Source of the DNA: Bacteroidota bacterium
GTDB taxonomy: Bacteria > Bacteroidota > Bacteroidia > Chitinophagales > Chitinophagaceae
Assembly (NCBI GenBank): GCA_023386235.1
Contig: JAEWKC010000025.1
Location: 1 to 64,000, forward strand
Direction of reading: 5' to 3'
Length of the DNA stretch: 64,000 bases
Shown here in pieces: positions 43,423 through 53,138 of this stretch. The position numbers and the translations under genes are program-made. The notes under the pieces were generated by a model. It did not search any database. It saw only the letters and a list, made by a program, of their open reading frames with translations, and had not been told where the DNA came from. Each line of letters begins with the position of its first letter. The first letter of the stretch is position 1.

Positions 43423-44034
43423 ATGGCACAAACTTCCGCCAAAGTAGATCAGTATATTCTCAATGCGCAACCATTTGCACAGCCTTTACTGGAGCACTTA
43501 AGAGGTTTAATACACGAAACCTGCCCGGTAGCCGTTGAAACCATTAAATGGGGAATGCCTCATTTTGAATACAACGGAAAAAACCTATGTAGTTTCGCGG
43601 CTTTCAAAAAACATTGCTCGCTCACTTTTTGGATGGCCGGAGAAATGAAGACTTTTAAAAAACTCAACAAAGACCATGCACAAGGCATGGGACATTTTGG
43701 GAAAATCACCACTGCTGAAGCTCTGCCTTCCAACAAAGACCTGAAAGCCTGCATAAAAGAAGCCATGACACTTTTGGATAATGGCTTTGTGCTGAAAAAA
43801 AACAAACCTGACGACGACAAAGAACTGGATATTCCCGACTTCTTTTCCCGGGCGCTTACAACTAACAAAAAAGCCAAGGCTAATTTTGACAAAGCTTCCT
43901 ACTCCTGGAAAAAAGAATATGTAGAATGGATTACTGACGCGAAAACCGATGCCACACGCGAAAAGCGCATGAATACTGCATTAGAGTGGATGGAAGAGGG
44001 AAAAGGAAGAAACTGGAAATATCAAAAAAAGTAA
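43423..44034 (+). CDS. DUF1801 / YdeI-like protein
   Basis: The 203-residue cytosolic protein has an N-terminal DUF1801 domain (KVDQYILNAQPFAQPLLEHLRGLI ... ETIKWGMPHFEYNGKNLCSFAAFKKHCSLTFW) and a C-terminal YdeI/OmpD-associated region (IPDFFSRALTTNKKAKANFDKASYSWKKEYVEWI ... RMNTALEWMEEGK). The true ATG is at 43423; the longer reading frame into the LysM gene is not needed. The family is associated with stress resistance in enterics, without firm mechanism. Confidence 0.82.
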   Translation: MAQTSAKVDQYILNAQPFAQPLLEHLRGLIHETCPVAVETIKWGMPHFEYNGKNLCSFAAFKKHCSLTFWMAGEMKTFKKLNKDHAQGMGHFGKITTAEALPSNKDLKACIKEAMTLLDNGFVLKKNKPDDDKELDIPDFFSRALTTNKKAKANFDKASYSWKKEYVEWITDAKTDATREKRMNTALEWMEEGKGRNWKYQKK

Positions 44035-44251
44035 GCTAGCGATGCAGTACCGTATCCTCTTCGACAGGTGAGGATTGAGACAGAAAAATTGCATTCAATG
44101 CCTTACACACGAAACAATATCGCGCAAAATTTCATTAAAATAAAAATTACTCCGATTCCATTTCCAAACCCCGGCCATATTTCAGAGCAGACCAGAATAA
44201 TATCTTTTTAAATACTCTCTATTTTATCAAAAAAATTATGTATGAATTAAG

Positions 44252-44259
44252 TACATTTG
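44252..44259 (+). promoter_or_regulatory. rel -7 promoter box adjacent to the GTG start
   Basis: TACATTTG fits TAnnTTTG and ends 4 bases before the GTG start codon of the Rel gene, so the transcript would be leaderless or almost so. No TTG is seen at the -33 distance. Confidence 0.5.
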
Positions 44260-44263
44260 TTAA

Positions 44264-46516
44264 GTGAAAGCGACGACGAAAGAACCACCAAAATATTATC
44301 TTAACGAAGAGCAGGAGAAAAAAGAAATATTAAGGAACTACAGAGCCTTAATGAAAATGCTGCGCCCGAAACTAAAGAAGGGCGATAAAGAGCTGTTGCG
44401 CAATGCTTTTGAAATGGCAGCAGAGGCGCACTCGGAAATGCGCAGGAAGAGCGGCGAGCCTTACATTCTGCACCCACTTGCCGTGGCAATGATTTGCGTG
44501 GAAGAAATAGGGCTGGGCGTAAGAAGCGCCATCTGCGCGCTGCTTCACGACACGGTGGAAGATACGCACATCACCCTGGAAGATATACAACGAGAGTTTG
44601 GAAATGAAATTCCTAAAATTGTTGACGGGCTTACAAAAATATCTACTGTATCAGATACAAGTGCTTCCTCCTCGCAGCAGGCGGAAAACTTTAAAAAAAT
44701 ACTGCTCACACTTACCGATGATCCTCGCGTAATACTCATAAAGCTGGCAGACAGGCTGCACAATATGCGCACGCTCGACTTTATGAAAACCGAAAAGCAG
44801 CTCAAAATCGCCAGCGAAACAATTTTTGTTTACGCTCCGCTTGCGCATAGAATGGGCTTGTACGAAATTAAAACCGAAATGGAAGATCTGGCCATGAAAT
44901 ACATGGAGCCGGATAAGTATAAGGAGATTGCCAAAAAGCTTGCAGAAACAAAACGGGAAAGGAACCGCTACATCAATGAATTTATCAAACCAATAAGGGA
45001 AAAGTTAGAAAAAAACGGCTTCAGTTTTGAGATATACGGCAGACCCAAAAGCATACATTCCATTTGGAATAAAATGAAAAAGAAAGGGATTGAATTTGAA
45101 GAAGTATACGATCTTTTTGCCATTCGTGTAATTATTGATTCTGAACCCAATAAAGAAAAGGAAGCCTGTTGGAAGGTTTATTCTCTTATAACAGATGAAT
45201 ATACTCCATCTCCCGAAAGGCTGCGAGATTGGCTGAGTAATCCCAAAAGCAATGGATATGAGGCTTTGCACACAACGGTAATGGGCGGTCACGGCAAATG
45301 GGTAGAGGTACAGATACGCAGCCGCCGCATGAATGAAATAGCGGAAAAAGGATTAGCCGCGCATTATAAATACAAAGAAGATACCACCGCGCAGGAAGAA
45401 GACCGCTTTGAAAAATGGTTCTCTCAAATAAGAGAAGCTATGGTTACAGGTTCGGATAGCGTGGATTTTCTGCAAGATTTTAAAACAAGCTTTTTAGTAG
45501 AAGATATTTATGTTTATACGCCAAAAGGAGAAGTAAAAATGCTTCCGATTGGTTCTACCGCTCTTGATTTTGCATTCAGCATTCACACGGCTGTAGGCTC
45601 GCAGTGCATCGGCGCCAAAGTAAATCACCGCCTGGTTCCTATAGGACACAAGCTTAGAAGCGGCGACCAGGTAGAAATTATTACCAGCCAGAAACAAAAG
45701 CCCAGTGAAGATTGGCTAAACTACGTAGTAACCGCCAAAGCCAAAAACAAAATAAAAGACGCGCTGAAGGAGGAAAAAAGAAAAGTAGCGGAAGACGGAA
45801 AATATACGCTAATGCGAAAGCTGGACAATATGAAGGCGGCCTTTTCCGCACACAACATAGAAGAGCTTTATACATTTTACAAACTCAATTCTCAGCTGGA
45901 TTTATTTTACCAGATTGCAACCAAAAAAATTGATTTAAAAGAATTAAAAGATTTTAAAGTAATTGGCGACAAACTTGAGCAGCCTCGTACTTCCAAATCA
46001 GCACACGCCGAAGTATTTGAAGATAAAGCGCAGACATTTAGCAAAAAAGATTCTGAGCTGATAATTTTTGGCGAAAGCAGCGACAAGATAATGTATTCCC
46101 TTGCCAAGTGTTGTCATCCCATACCCGGGGATGATGTGTTTGGATTCATCAGCACGGGAAAGGGGATGATCATCCATCGCACGTCCTGCCCCAATGCCAC
46201 GCAACTCCTGTCAAATTATGGCCACAGGATTGTAAAGACAAGATGGGCCAACAGCAAAGAAATTTCTTTTCTTACCGGGATTGAAATTATTGGTCTCGAC
46301 GATTTTGGAATGATCAACAGAATCACTACTGTTGTAAGCAATGACATGCGCATCAATATTTCTTCTATGTCCATTGAATCGGAAAGCGGCTATTTCAAGG
46401 GGAAACTCAAAGTTTTTGTGAGAGACAAGGAAGAGCTTGACAGGTTAATCATCGCTTTAAAGAAAGTAGAAGGAGTAGAAAAAGTAACGCGTTTTGATGC
46501 GGATGAAAAAGGGTAG
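44264..46516 (+). CDS. rel: Bifunctional (p)ppGpp synthetase/hydrolase Rel
   Basis: This 750-residue stringent-response enzyme starts with GTG. The N-terminal HD hydrolase domain is intact (EPYILHPLAVAM, ALLHDTVEDTHITLEDI, KLADRLHNMRTL). The synthetase domain has YDLFAIRVIIDSE, and RLRDWLSNPKSNGYEALHTTV fits the basic RxKD-type loop of bifunctional Rel enzymes rather than the acidic RelA form. TGS (DIYVYTPKGEVKMLPIGSTALDFAFSIHT), a CCHPIPGDDVFGFIS zinc-finger-like element and a C-terminal ACT domain follow. Lone Rel enzymes of this type serve many bacteria as their only long RelA/SpoT homologue. Confidence 0.96.
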   Translation: MKATTKEPPKYYLNEEQEKKEILRNYRALMKMLRPKLKKGDKELLRNAFEMAAEAHSEMRRKSGEPYILHPLAVAMICVEEIGLGVRSAICALLHDTVEDTHITLEDIQREFGNEIPKIVDGLTKISTVSDTSASSSQQAENFKKILLTLTDDPRVILIKLADRLHNMRTLDFMKTEKQLKIASETIFVYAPLAHRMGLYEIKTEMEDLAMKYMEPDKYKEIAKKLAETKRERNRYINEFIKPIREKLEKNGFSFEIYGRPKSIHSIWNKMKKKGIEFEEVYDLFAIRVIIDSEPNKEKEACWKVYSLITDEYTPSPERLRDWLSNPKSNGYEALHTTVMGGHGKWVEVQIRSRRMNEIAEKGLAAHYKYKEDTTAQEEDRFEKWFSQIREAMVTGSDSVDFLQDFKTSFLVEDIYVYTPKGEVKMLPIGSTALDFAFSIHTAVGSQCIGAKVNHRLVPIGHKLRSGDQVEIITSQKQKPSEDWLNYVVTAKAKNKIKDALKEEKRKVAEDGKYTLMRKLDNMKAAFSAHNIEELYTFYKLNSQLDLFYQIATKKIDLKELKDFKVIGDKLEQPRTSKSAHAEVFEDKAQTFSKKDSELIIFGESSDKIMYSLAKCCHPIPGDDVFGFISTGKGMIIHRTSCPNATQLLSNYGHRIVKTRWANSKEISFLTGIEIIGLDDFGMINRITTVVSNDMRINISSMSIESESGYFKGKLKVFVRDKEELDRLIIALKKVEGVEKVTRFDADEKG

Positions 46517-46612
46517 ATACTGATGATTTTTAAACCAAAGTCTTTCTTTTTTTAGCGAGTTTGTTTATTCTGCCTAAAAGAGCATAAATTTAAGCTTATA
46601 AAATCAGCTACT

Positions 46613-48592
46613 ATGAAATATTTGACTTTGTCTATCGCGCTGGCACTTTATTCAGTCATGCTTTTTGCGCAAAAAACAAGTACCGTTACTATCCAGTCTC
46701 CTGACAATTCTATTGAGCTGTCAATAAATATCGGCAGCAATATTACATGGGCGGTTACCAAAAATAAAACCTCTGTTATTTCTCCTTCTGCAATATCGCT
46801 GACTCTTGGCAATGGTGAAATATTGGGCAAAGATCCAAAAATAAAAAGCAGGAAAGAAAAAGTAGTGAACACAACCGTTACGGGATTGTTTTACAAGAAA
46901 ACAACTATCATTGATAACTACAGAGAAGTTGCCTTGCAGTTTCAAAACGACTATGGCTTACTATTCCGGGTATACAACACCGGTGTGGCGTACAGGTTTG
47001 TAACAAATAAAAAATCGCCTTTAACCATTGTCAGTGAAGAAGCCAATTTTAATTTCGATAAAGATTATTCTACAGTTGTGCCTTATGTAAATACTTACGT
47101 TACAAAAAACGGCACTGGCGATGTGTACATCAATTCATTTGAAAACACGTACAATTATCTCAATATTTCGGAACTTAATAAAGATACGATTGCCTTTACG
47201 CCTATTCTTGTAAATATTGATAATGGTAAAAAAGTCGCTATCATGGAAGCCGACCTTGAAGACTATCCGGGCATGTTTCTGAAAGCTAAGCACCACGGCT
47301 TTTACAGCGATTTTGCTCCTTATCCAAAATCGGAAAAACAAGCCGGGCACAACAATCTGCAAACATTTGTTACCGAACGGGAAAACTTTATTGCAAAAAC
47401 CTCCGGTACAAGAACTTTCCCCTGGCGCTTAGTAGTCATTAGTGAGCAGGATAAAGAATTGCTCAACAATGATTTGGTATACCTGCTGGCCTCACCTTCA
47501 AGGATTGATAATACTTCATGGATACAACCTGGCAAAGTAGCCTGGGATTGGTGGAACCATTGGAATATCAAAAATGTAGATTTTGTAGCAGGCATCAACA
47601 CGGCAACTTATAAATACTATATTGACTTTGCATCTGAATATAATATCGAATATATTCTACTTGATGAAGGCTGGGCAAACAGCTTGGATATTATGGACAT
47701 AGTGCCGCAAATTAATTTGCAGGAAATCATTGATTACGGCAAACAAAAAAATGTAGGCATCTGGCTTTGGGCAGGATGGTTGCCTTTAAATAAAAAAATG
47801 GATGAAGCGCTAAGTAAATATGCCGGTATGGGCATCAAAGGATTTAAAGTAGATTTCATGGATCGTGATGACCAGAAGATGGTCAACTTTTATTATCATC
47901 TTTCGCAAAAAGCTGCTGAGCACAAGATAATGATTGACTTTCACGGCTCGTATAAACCTACCGGTTTGCAACGAACTTTTCCCAATGTTGTCAATTTTGA
48001 AGGCGTGTACGGGATGGAGCAGCTTAAATGGGCCAATCCGGATATGCCAAAAAATGACGTAACTATACCTTTTGTACGCATGCTGGCCGGCCCGCTTGAT
48101 TATACACCCGGCGCTATGAGCAATGCTAATAAAACCAATTTCAGAGCTGTCAACGCTCAACCAATGAGCCAGGGTACACGCTGTCATCAGCTGGCAATGT
48201 ATGTAGTATACGAGGCCCCTTTCTCTATGCTAAGTGATAATCCTTCTGCATATTTGCGTGAAGAAATTTCTACAAAATTCATTGTAGATATTCCAACTAC
48301 TTTTGACGAAACGGTTGCCCTTGACGGCAAGGTAGGAGAATATGCCATAATAGCCCGCAGGAAAGGAAATATCTGGTATATAGGCGGGATGACGGACTGG
48401 ACCGCGCGCGACATAACACTTGATTTTTCTTTCTTAAAAAATGGAAAATACCAACTTGAGTTATACACCGATGGAGCAAATGCGCATAGAGGTGGTACCG
48501 ACTTTAAAAAAGAAAACAAAAGCATTTCTTCCTCCGATAAATTGAGCATACACATGGCGCCCGGCGGAGGCTTCGCGGCGGTGATAAAGTAA
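46613..48592 (+). CDS. Secreted glycoside hydrolase family 97 enzyme
   Basis: This 659-residue protein has a signal peptide (SIALALYSVMLFAQ). The N-terminal beta-super-sandwich (residues about 20-290) is followed by a TIM-barrel whose GFKVDFMDRDDQ motif and later NFEGVYGMEQLKW carry the candidate catalytic and calcium-binding carboxylates. The ending KGNIWYIGGMTDWTARDITLDFSFL, then the C-terminal sandwich, completes the GH97 pattern. The family contains inverting alpha-glucosidases (SusB) and retaining alpha-galactosidases; the D in KVDFMDR suggests the retaining group, but I would not insist. It is not part of a sus-type operon here. Confidence 0.92.
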   Translation: MKYLTLSIALALYSVMLFAQKTSTVTIQSPDNSIELSINIGSNITWAVTKNKTSVISPSAISLTLGNGEILGKDPKIKSRKEKVVNTTVTGLFYKKTTIIDNYREVALQFQNDYGLLFRVYNTGVAYRFVTNKKSPLTIVSEEANFNFDKDYSTVVPYVNTYVTKNGTGDVYINSFENTYNYLNISELNKDTIAFTPILVNIDNGKKVAIMEADLEDYPGMFLKAKHHGFYSDFAPYPKSEKQAGHNNLQTFVTERENFIAKTSGTRTFPWRLVVISEQDKELLNNDLVYLLASPSRIDNTSWIQPGKVAWDWWNHWNIKNVDFVAGINTATYKYYIDFASEYNIEYILLDEGWANSLDIMDIVPQINLQEIIDYGKQKNVGIWLWAGWLPLNKKMDEALSKYAGMGIKGFKVDFMDRDDQKMVNFYYHLSQKAAEHKIMIDFHGSYKPTGLQRTFPNVVNFEGVYGMEQLKWANPDMPKNDVTIPFVRMLAGPLDYTPGAMSNANKTNFRAVNAQPMSQGTRCHQLAMYVVYEAPFSMLSDNPSAYLREEISTKFIVDIPTTFDETVALDGKVGEYAIIARRKGNIWYIGGMTDWTARDITLDFSFLKNGKYQLELYTDGANAHRGGTDFKKENKSISSSDKLSIHMAPGGGFAAVIK

Positions 48593-48778
48593 ATGTATTT
48601 TTAAGAATGTGAGTTGTTTTTTTGATGCGTATCTTAGAGAAGAAGACGAAGATTGAAAACCATTCTACAAATTGCAAAAAGAACTTTTCAATAGACTTTT
48701 AGAAATTCTTTTCATCTGCCACACTGCTGATAGGCAGGAAAAACCTTATTTTGCATACGTTTAGCAAAACCATATATT

Positions 48779-50632
48779 ATGCAAAAAATTATTGCCTTCT
48801 TTTTATTCCTGTTCCTGACAGCTACAGCGTTCACTCAAAAACATTTTAGCTTTGTACAAATAACCGACCTGCATATAGGCGGCAGCACTGCGGCAGACGA
48901 TTTAAGAAGAACGGTACAAGAGTTAAACAATAACGATACGATACAATTTGTATTGGCGACCGGCGACATTACAGAGTTTGGTTCAGAAAAAGAAATAACC
49001 TTAGCCAGGCAAATTCTTGATTCTCTCAACAAGCCCTGGTATATTGTTCCCGGCAATCATGATTCTAACTGGTCGGAAAGCGGCACCAACGATTTCCTGA
49101 GAATCTTCGGTAGCGAAGCGTTCGCTTTTAATCATGGAGGATATTATTTTATAGGCAACGCCAGCGGGCCAAACATGCGCATGAGTCCCGGCCAGATTCC
49201 TTATGAACACATCGTTTGGATGGATTCTGTGTTAAATAAAATACCCAAAGACGCGCCCGTGATTTATATAAACCATTACCCGGTAGATTCATCCTTAAAC
49301 AATTGGTACGATGTAATTGACAGATTAAAACAACACAATATACAAATGACAATGGGTGGCCACTGGCATACAAATAAAGTAGTAAACTGGGAAGGCATCC
49401 CCGGCGTAATAGCCCGCTCTAACCTTAGAGCCAAAGACACTACCGGAGGGTATAACATTGTAACTTTCAAAGATCAAAAAGCGATCTTTCAGTCAAAGAA
49501 AACCTTCTCTGATGAAATTATTCACTGGGCAACGATTGACTTAAAAAATCATTTTTTTAAAAACGATACCACAACTTACACAAGGCCTTCGTTTGCGGTA
49601 AACAATTTATTTCCACAGGTAAAAAACAAGTGGATGTATCAAATTAAAGCCGATGTAGGCAGCGGCTTTGCACTTAAAAATAATGTACTGGTAACGCCGG
49701 ACACCAAAGGAAATGTGTACGCCTTTGACTTAATCAAGAAAAAAATCATCTGGCAAAATACAACCAACGGCAAAATATATTCCGCTCCTGCCATTGAAGG
49801 GAATGATGTAGTGGTTTCTTCTACCGATGGCAATGTGTATTGCTATGATTTATCCACCGGAAAACAAAAATGGAAATTCGCTGTAAATAGCCCCATAGTC
49901 AGCTCTCCGGTAATATTCAACAATCAGATTTTCATCGGTTCGTCAGGAGGTAATTTCAGAAGTCTTGATCTGCTTACGGGAAAACAATTATGGATATACA
50001 ACGATGTAAAAGATTTTATAATCACTACTCCTACCATTCACGAAGGAGTGATTTATTTTGGTTGCTGGGGCAATGAGTATTACGCGCTAGACACAAAAAC
50101 CGGTAAGGAAATCTGGAAGTTCCGGGATGGCTATAGCAACCGGATGCTTTCACCCGCCGCCTGTATTGCGCGGGTTGCTGATGATAAATTGTTTATTGTA
50201 GCCCCCGACAGGCACATGAGCGCCTTGCGTATAAAAGACGGGAAACAGATATGGAAAAAGAAATGGGAAAATGACTGGGTGCGTGAATCCATGGGCATTT
50301 CAGCCGACAAGAAAATGATCTTTGCCAAAACCATGCAGGGGGATGTAATTGGCGTACCGGCATCTGTAAGCGAAAACCCGGACTATACATGGAAAACCAA
50401 TTTTTCTTTGGATTACGAGCTTAATCCTGCACCGGTTACAGAGTATAACGGCTTGATTTTCGCACTTAGCGATAAAGGTGTTGTAGCCGCATACAACAGG
50501 CAAACCGCTGATATACAATGGGCGCATAAAGTATCGAATACGCTAATAAACATGATCAAACCATTATCTGCCAATCAATATGTATTGACCACTATGGATG
50601 GTAAGTTGATTGTTCTTGAAATAGATAAATAA
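48779..50632 (+). CDS. Exported metallophosphoesterase fused to a PQQ-like beta-propeller
   Basis: This 617-residue protein has a signal peptide (FFLFLFLTATAFTQ), a calcineurin-like phosphoesterase domain (about residues 20-250) with QITDLHIGG, ATGDITEFG, VPGNHDSNW and GGHWHTNK, then a PQQ-like (WD-type) propeller from about residue 285 built of YxFDLxxGKxxW-type repeats: GNVYAFDLIKKKIIWQN, GNVYCYDLSTGKQKWKF, NFRSLDLLTGKQLW and YYALDTKTGKEIWKF. The combination suggests a secreted phosphodiesterase whose propeller binds partner or substrate. It follows the GH97 gene by 186 bases on the same strand. Confidence 0.88.
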   Translation: MQKIIAFFLFLFLTATAFTQKHFSFVQITDLHIGGSTAADDLRRTVQELNNNDTIQFVLATGDITEFGSEKEITLARQILDSLNKPWYIVPGNHDSNWSESGTNDFLRIFGSEAFAFNHGGYYFIGNASGPNMRMSPGQIPYEHIVWMDSVLNKIPKDAPVIYINHYPVDSSLNNWYDVIDRLKQHNIQMTMGGHWHTNKVVNWEGIPGVIARSNLRAKDTTGGYNIVTFKDQKAIFQSKKTFSDEIIHWATIDLKNHFFKNDTTTYTRPSFAVNNLFPQVKNKWMYQIKADVGSGFALKNNVLVTPDTKGNVYAFDLIKKKIIWQNTTNGKIYSAPAIEGNDVVVSSTDGNVYCYDLSTGKQKWKFAVNSPIVSSPVIFNNQIFIGSSGGNFRSLDLLTGKQLWIYNDVKDFIITTPTIHEGVIYFGCWGNEYYALDTKTGKEIWKFRDGYSNRMLSPAACIARVADDKLFIVAPDRHMSALRIKDGKQIWKKKWENDWVRESMGISADKKMIFAKTMQGDVIGVPASVSENPDYTWKTNFSLDYELNPAPVTEYNGLIFALSDKGVVAAYNRQTADIQWAHKVSNTLINMIKPLSANQYVLTTMDGKLIVLEIDK

Positions 50633-50640
50633 GCTACAGC

Positions 50641-51408
50641 TTATTGATTGATGATTTGCAGCAGTTCGTCATGTACCAGTCCGTTGGATGCAATAAGTCC
50701 ATGCCTGTAAATATCAAACGCCTCTCCCTTTAAATTGGTCAGTTTGCCGCCGGCTTCTTTTAAAATGATAACGCCGGCTGCTGTATCCCAGGGTTGCAGA
50801 TGATGTTCGTAAAAAGCCTCAAAGCGGCCTGCGGCTGTCCAGCACATATCTATAGCGGCGCTTCCCAGCCTTCTTACGGCAATGCCGCGGCGTATCAATC
50901 TTTCAAAAGTTTGTAAAGGTCCGTTTTTATCATTAAGATAGGTATAAGGAAAGCCGGTTACAAAGCAACTTTTTTCAAAAACTGATTTTTTGCTTACTTC
51001 AATTCTTTCATCGTTTAGAAAAGCGCCTTTCCCTTTTTCAGCAAAGAAAAATTCTTCCATCAGGGGATTATAAACCGCGCCCATTATGATTTCTCCATCC
51101 ATTTCCAAACCTACTGAAACCGCGCATATCGGTATTCCCTGAGAAAAGTTGATGGTGCCGTCTATCGGGTCTATTATCCATTTGTACGATGATTGTTGTG
51201 GTATTTCGCCCGATTCTTCGCTTAAAATAAAATGATCGGGAAAAGCGGCTTTAATAGTTTCTATAATAGCTTTTTCCGCGGCATTATCGGCTTCCGTAAC
51301 CGGGTTGTTCACACCTTCTTTCTGGTATACTTTATATTCACGATGGAAAAAATAGGCCAGTTGCTCTGCTCCTTTTTTTGTAGCTTCTATTAATACTTGT
51401 TTATGCAT
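50641..51408 (-). CDS. Inositol-monophosphatase-family phosphatase (SuhB-like)
   Basis: The 255-residue enzyme has the family's metal-binding motifs: the EADNAAEKAII segment, LSEESGEI, the WIDPIDGTINFSQGIP core (DPxDGTxNF) and AGRFEAFYEHHLQPWDTAAGVIILKEAGG (WDxAAG). It hydrolyses phosphate monoesters such as inositol-1-phosphate. Its start overlaps the end of ctaA by 8 bases, so the two are translationally coupled. A small hairpin (50628-50645) spans the two convergent stop codons at its other end. Confidence 0.93.
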   Translation of the reverse strand: MHKQVLIEATKKGAEQLAYFFHREYKVYQKEGVNNPVTEADNAAEKAIIETIKAAFPDHFILSEESGEIPQQSSYKWIIDPIDGTINFSQGIPICAVSVGLEMDGEIIMGAVYNPLMEEFFFAEKGKGAFLNDERIEVSKKSVFEKSCFVTGFPYTYLNDKNGPLQTFERLIRRGIAVRRLGSAAIDMCWTAAGRFEAFYEHHLQPWDTAAGVIILKEAGGKLTNLKGEAFDIYRHGLIASNGLVHDELLQIINQ

Positions 51409-52471
51409 GTATTGCTTTTTTCTTTGAAAAATAAAATACCTGTTCTAAAAGCGAGAGCATTAAAAACATCGCTGTCATTTGATGTAGCAAAGCCAGGGTT
51501 TCAAACAGGCCCCACTCATTCGCGTTGATTCTTACGCTGGTGCTGATGGTAAGTATACCCAATAAAACCTGTATGATTACGAATAAAACAGGCAGGTATT
51601 TCCACTTGTTTACAGTGGCTTTTATTTTACTTACACGTATAGTATAAATAACAATGAGTAAGGTAATTAAATATGCCAGTGTGCGATGTATGAAATGTAC
51701 GGTTATCACATTATCTATCAACGGATGTCCTTCTCTTGCCTCCCCTAAGCCCTCCGGAATCCATTTACCATTAATAGTTGGCCAGGTAGCAGCTGCAGGC
51801 GCGGCTTTAAAGCCGGCCATAAGCGCACCGTATACAAACTGAAAAAACAGTACAGCTAATATGACAATTAGAAAATTTTTCAACGCTCTGTTGTGCAACC
51901 CCTCGTATTGAGGTTTCAGCAGCTTTAGGGCAAACCAAAAAACATAGCAGCCCAATATCATGGCACATACAAAGTGAAGCGCCAGCCTGGTAGGCCTTAC
52001 ATATATGGCATCGCCCGTTAAACCACTTGCAACCATTATCCATCCTATAGCCCCTTGCAAAGCGCCTAAAATAAATATGCCCACAAAAGGCAGCAACATA
52101 TCTTTGGTAAAATATTTTTTTATCCAGAAATAAATAAAAGGTATCGCGAAGGCGAAACCTAAAAGCCTTGCCCAGATACGATGAAACCATTCCCAAAAGA
52201 AAATAAACTGAAAATCTTTTAATGTAAAATCGGCATTGAGCAGGCGAAACTGAGGTGTTTGCTGGTACTTGGCAAATTCTTCCATCCACTGCTGATGATT
52301 GAGCGGAGGCAAAGTACCCGTAATGATATTCCATTCGGTAATAGACAATCCCGATCCTGACAAGCGCGTAATACCTCCTATAAGTGTTTGTATTATTATC
52401 ATAAAAACACCCGTCATTAACCAATAACCAACTATTTTGTTTTTTCTTTCTCTGCTAAGTGAATTCGCCAT
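51401..52471 (-). CDS. ctaA: Haem A synthase, Cox15/CtaA family
   Basis: This 356-residue polytopic protein has eight hydrophobic helices. It oxidises haem O to haem A for cytochrome c oxidase. Signature segments are GGITRLSGSGLSITEWNIITGTLPP, FIFFWEWFHRIWARLLGFAFAIPF (haem-ligand His), LHFVCAMILGCYV, and TVHFIHRTLAYLITLL, with conserved histidines in helices at the expected places. The ATG start is clear; the rnhB gene is divergent, 67 bases away. Confidence 0.95.
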   Translation of the reverse strand: MANSLSRERKNKIVGYWLMTGVFMIIIQTLIGGITRLSGSGLSITEWNIITGTLPPLNHQQWMEEFAKYQQTPQFRLLNADFTLKDFQFIFFWEWFHRIWARLLGFAFAIPFIYFWIKKYFTKDMLLPFVGIFILGALQGAIGWIMVASGLTGDAIYVRPTRLALHFVCAMILGCYVFWFALKLLKPQYEGLHNRALKNFLIVILAVLFFQFVYGALMAGFKAAPAAATWPTINGKWIPEGLGEAREGHPLIDNVITVHFIHRTLAYLITLLIVIYTIRVSKIKATVNKWKYLPVLFVIIQVLLGILTISTSVRINANEWGLFETLALLHQMTAMFLMLSLLEQVFYFSKKKAIHA

Positions 52472-52524
52472 GCTTATTTATTGAAATTGCAACAAAGATA
52501 ACTATTAGAAAGTTAAAGAATAAG

Positions 52525-52532
52525 TATATTTG
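52525..52532 (+). promoter_or_regulatory. rnhB -7 promoter box next to the start codon
   Basis: TATATTTG fits TAnnTTTG and ends 6 bases before the ATG at 52539. It overlaps a TTG (52530) that would otherwise be an in-frame upstream start, which argues for the ATG. No -33 TTG is found at 19-21 bases. Confidence 0.5.
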
Positions 52533-52538
52533 AGGCGT

Positions 52539-53138
52539 ATGTTACTCAATTTCTATAATAAAAATTTACTGGAAGCAGGGTGCGACGAAGCAGGCAGAGG
52601 ATGCTACGCGGGGCCTGTATTTGCGGCAGCGGTAATTATGCCCAAAGATTTTTATCACCCGTTGCTAAATGACAGTAAGCAGGTAAAAGAAACAAACAGG
52701 TACCTCCTAAAAAGCATTATAGAAAAAGAAGCGCTGGCATATAGTGTGGCCATGGTAGATTGCGAAGAAATAGACACCATCAATATTTTGAAGGCTTCTA
52801 TAAAAGCTATGCACCTGGCCATTGACAACTTACAATTAGCGCCTGAGTTTTTATTGATAGACGGCAATCGTTTTTATCCGTATAAAAACATCGCGCACTT
52901 GTGCGTGATAAAAGGAGATAGTGTTTATACTTCTATAGCCGCGGCAAGTATTCTGGCAAAAACTTACAGAGATGATTATATGAAATCACTATCAGATATT
53001 TATCCCGAATATGACTGGCACAGCAACAAAGGGTACGGTACACAAAAACACCGGGATGCCATAGCGCGATTAGGCTTAACGCCGCATCACAGAAAAAGTT
53101 TTAATATAGTACCCAAACAATTAAATTTATTTGAATAA
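52539..53138 (+). CDS. rnhB: Ribonuclease HII
   Basis: This 199-residue enzyme removes RNA from RNA-DNA hybrids. The catalytic AGCDEAGRGCYAGPV (Asp16, Glu17) lies at the N-terminus; the LNDSKQVKE, LIDGNRF, KGDSVYTSIAAASILAKTYRD and HSNKGYGTQKHRDAI blocks follow, with the acidic residues of the DEDD site in place. The stop codon overlaps the ATG of the following GNAT gene by one base (TAATG). Confidence 0.97.
   Translation: MLLNFYNKNLLEAGCDEAGRGCYAGPVFAAAVIMPKDFYHPLLNDSKQVKETNRYLLKSIIEKEALAYSVAMVDCEEIDTINILKASIKAMHLAIDNLQLAPEFLLIDGNRFYPYKNIAHLCVIKGDSVYTSIAAASILAKTYRDDYMKSLSDIYPEYDWHSNKGYGTQKHRDAIARLGLTPHHRKSFNIVPKQLNLFE

Noticed and set aside
51807..52424. A 205-codon plus open frame antisense to the haem A synthase gene
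   Set aside because: It runs through the same stretch in which ctaA has clear helices and motifs. Its translation is Tyr/Phe/Cys/Arg rich without any domain, so it is an antisense shadow.
52530..52538. A TTG start for rnhB three codons upstream
   Set aside because: A TAnnTTTG promoter box (52525-52532) covers the TTG, so transcription would begin after it; the ATG at 52539 fits RNase HII length.
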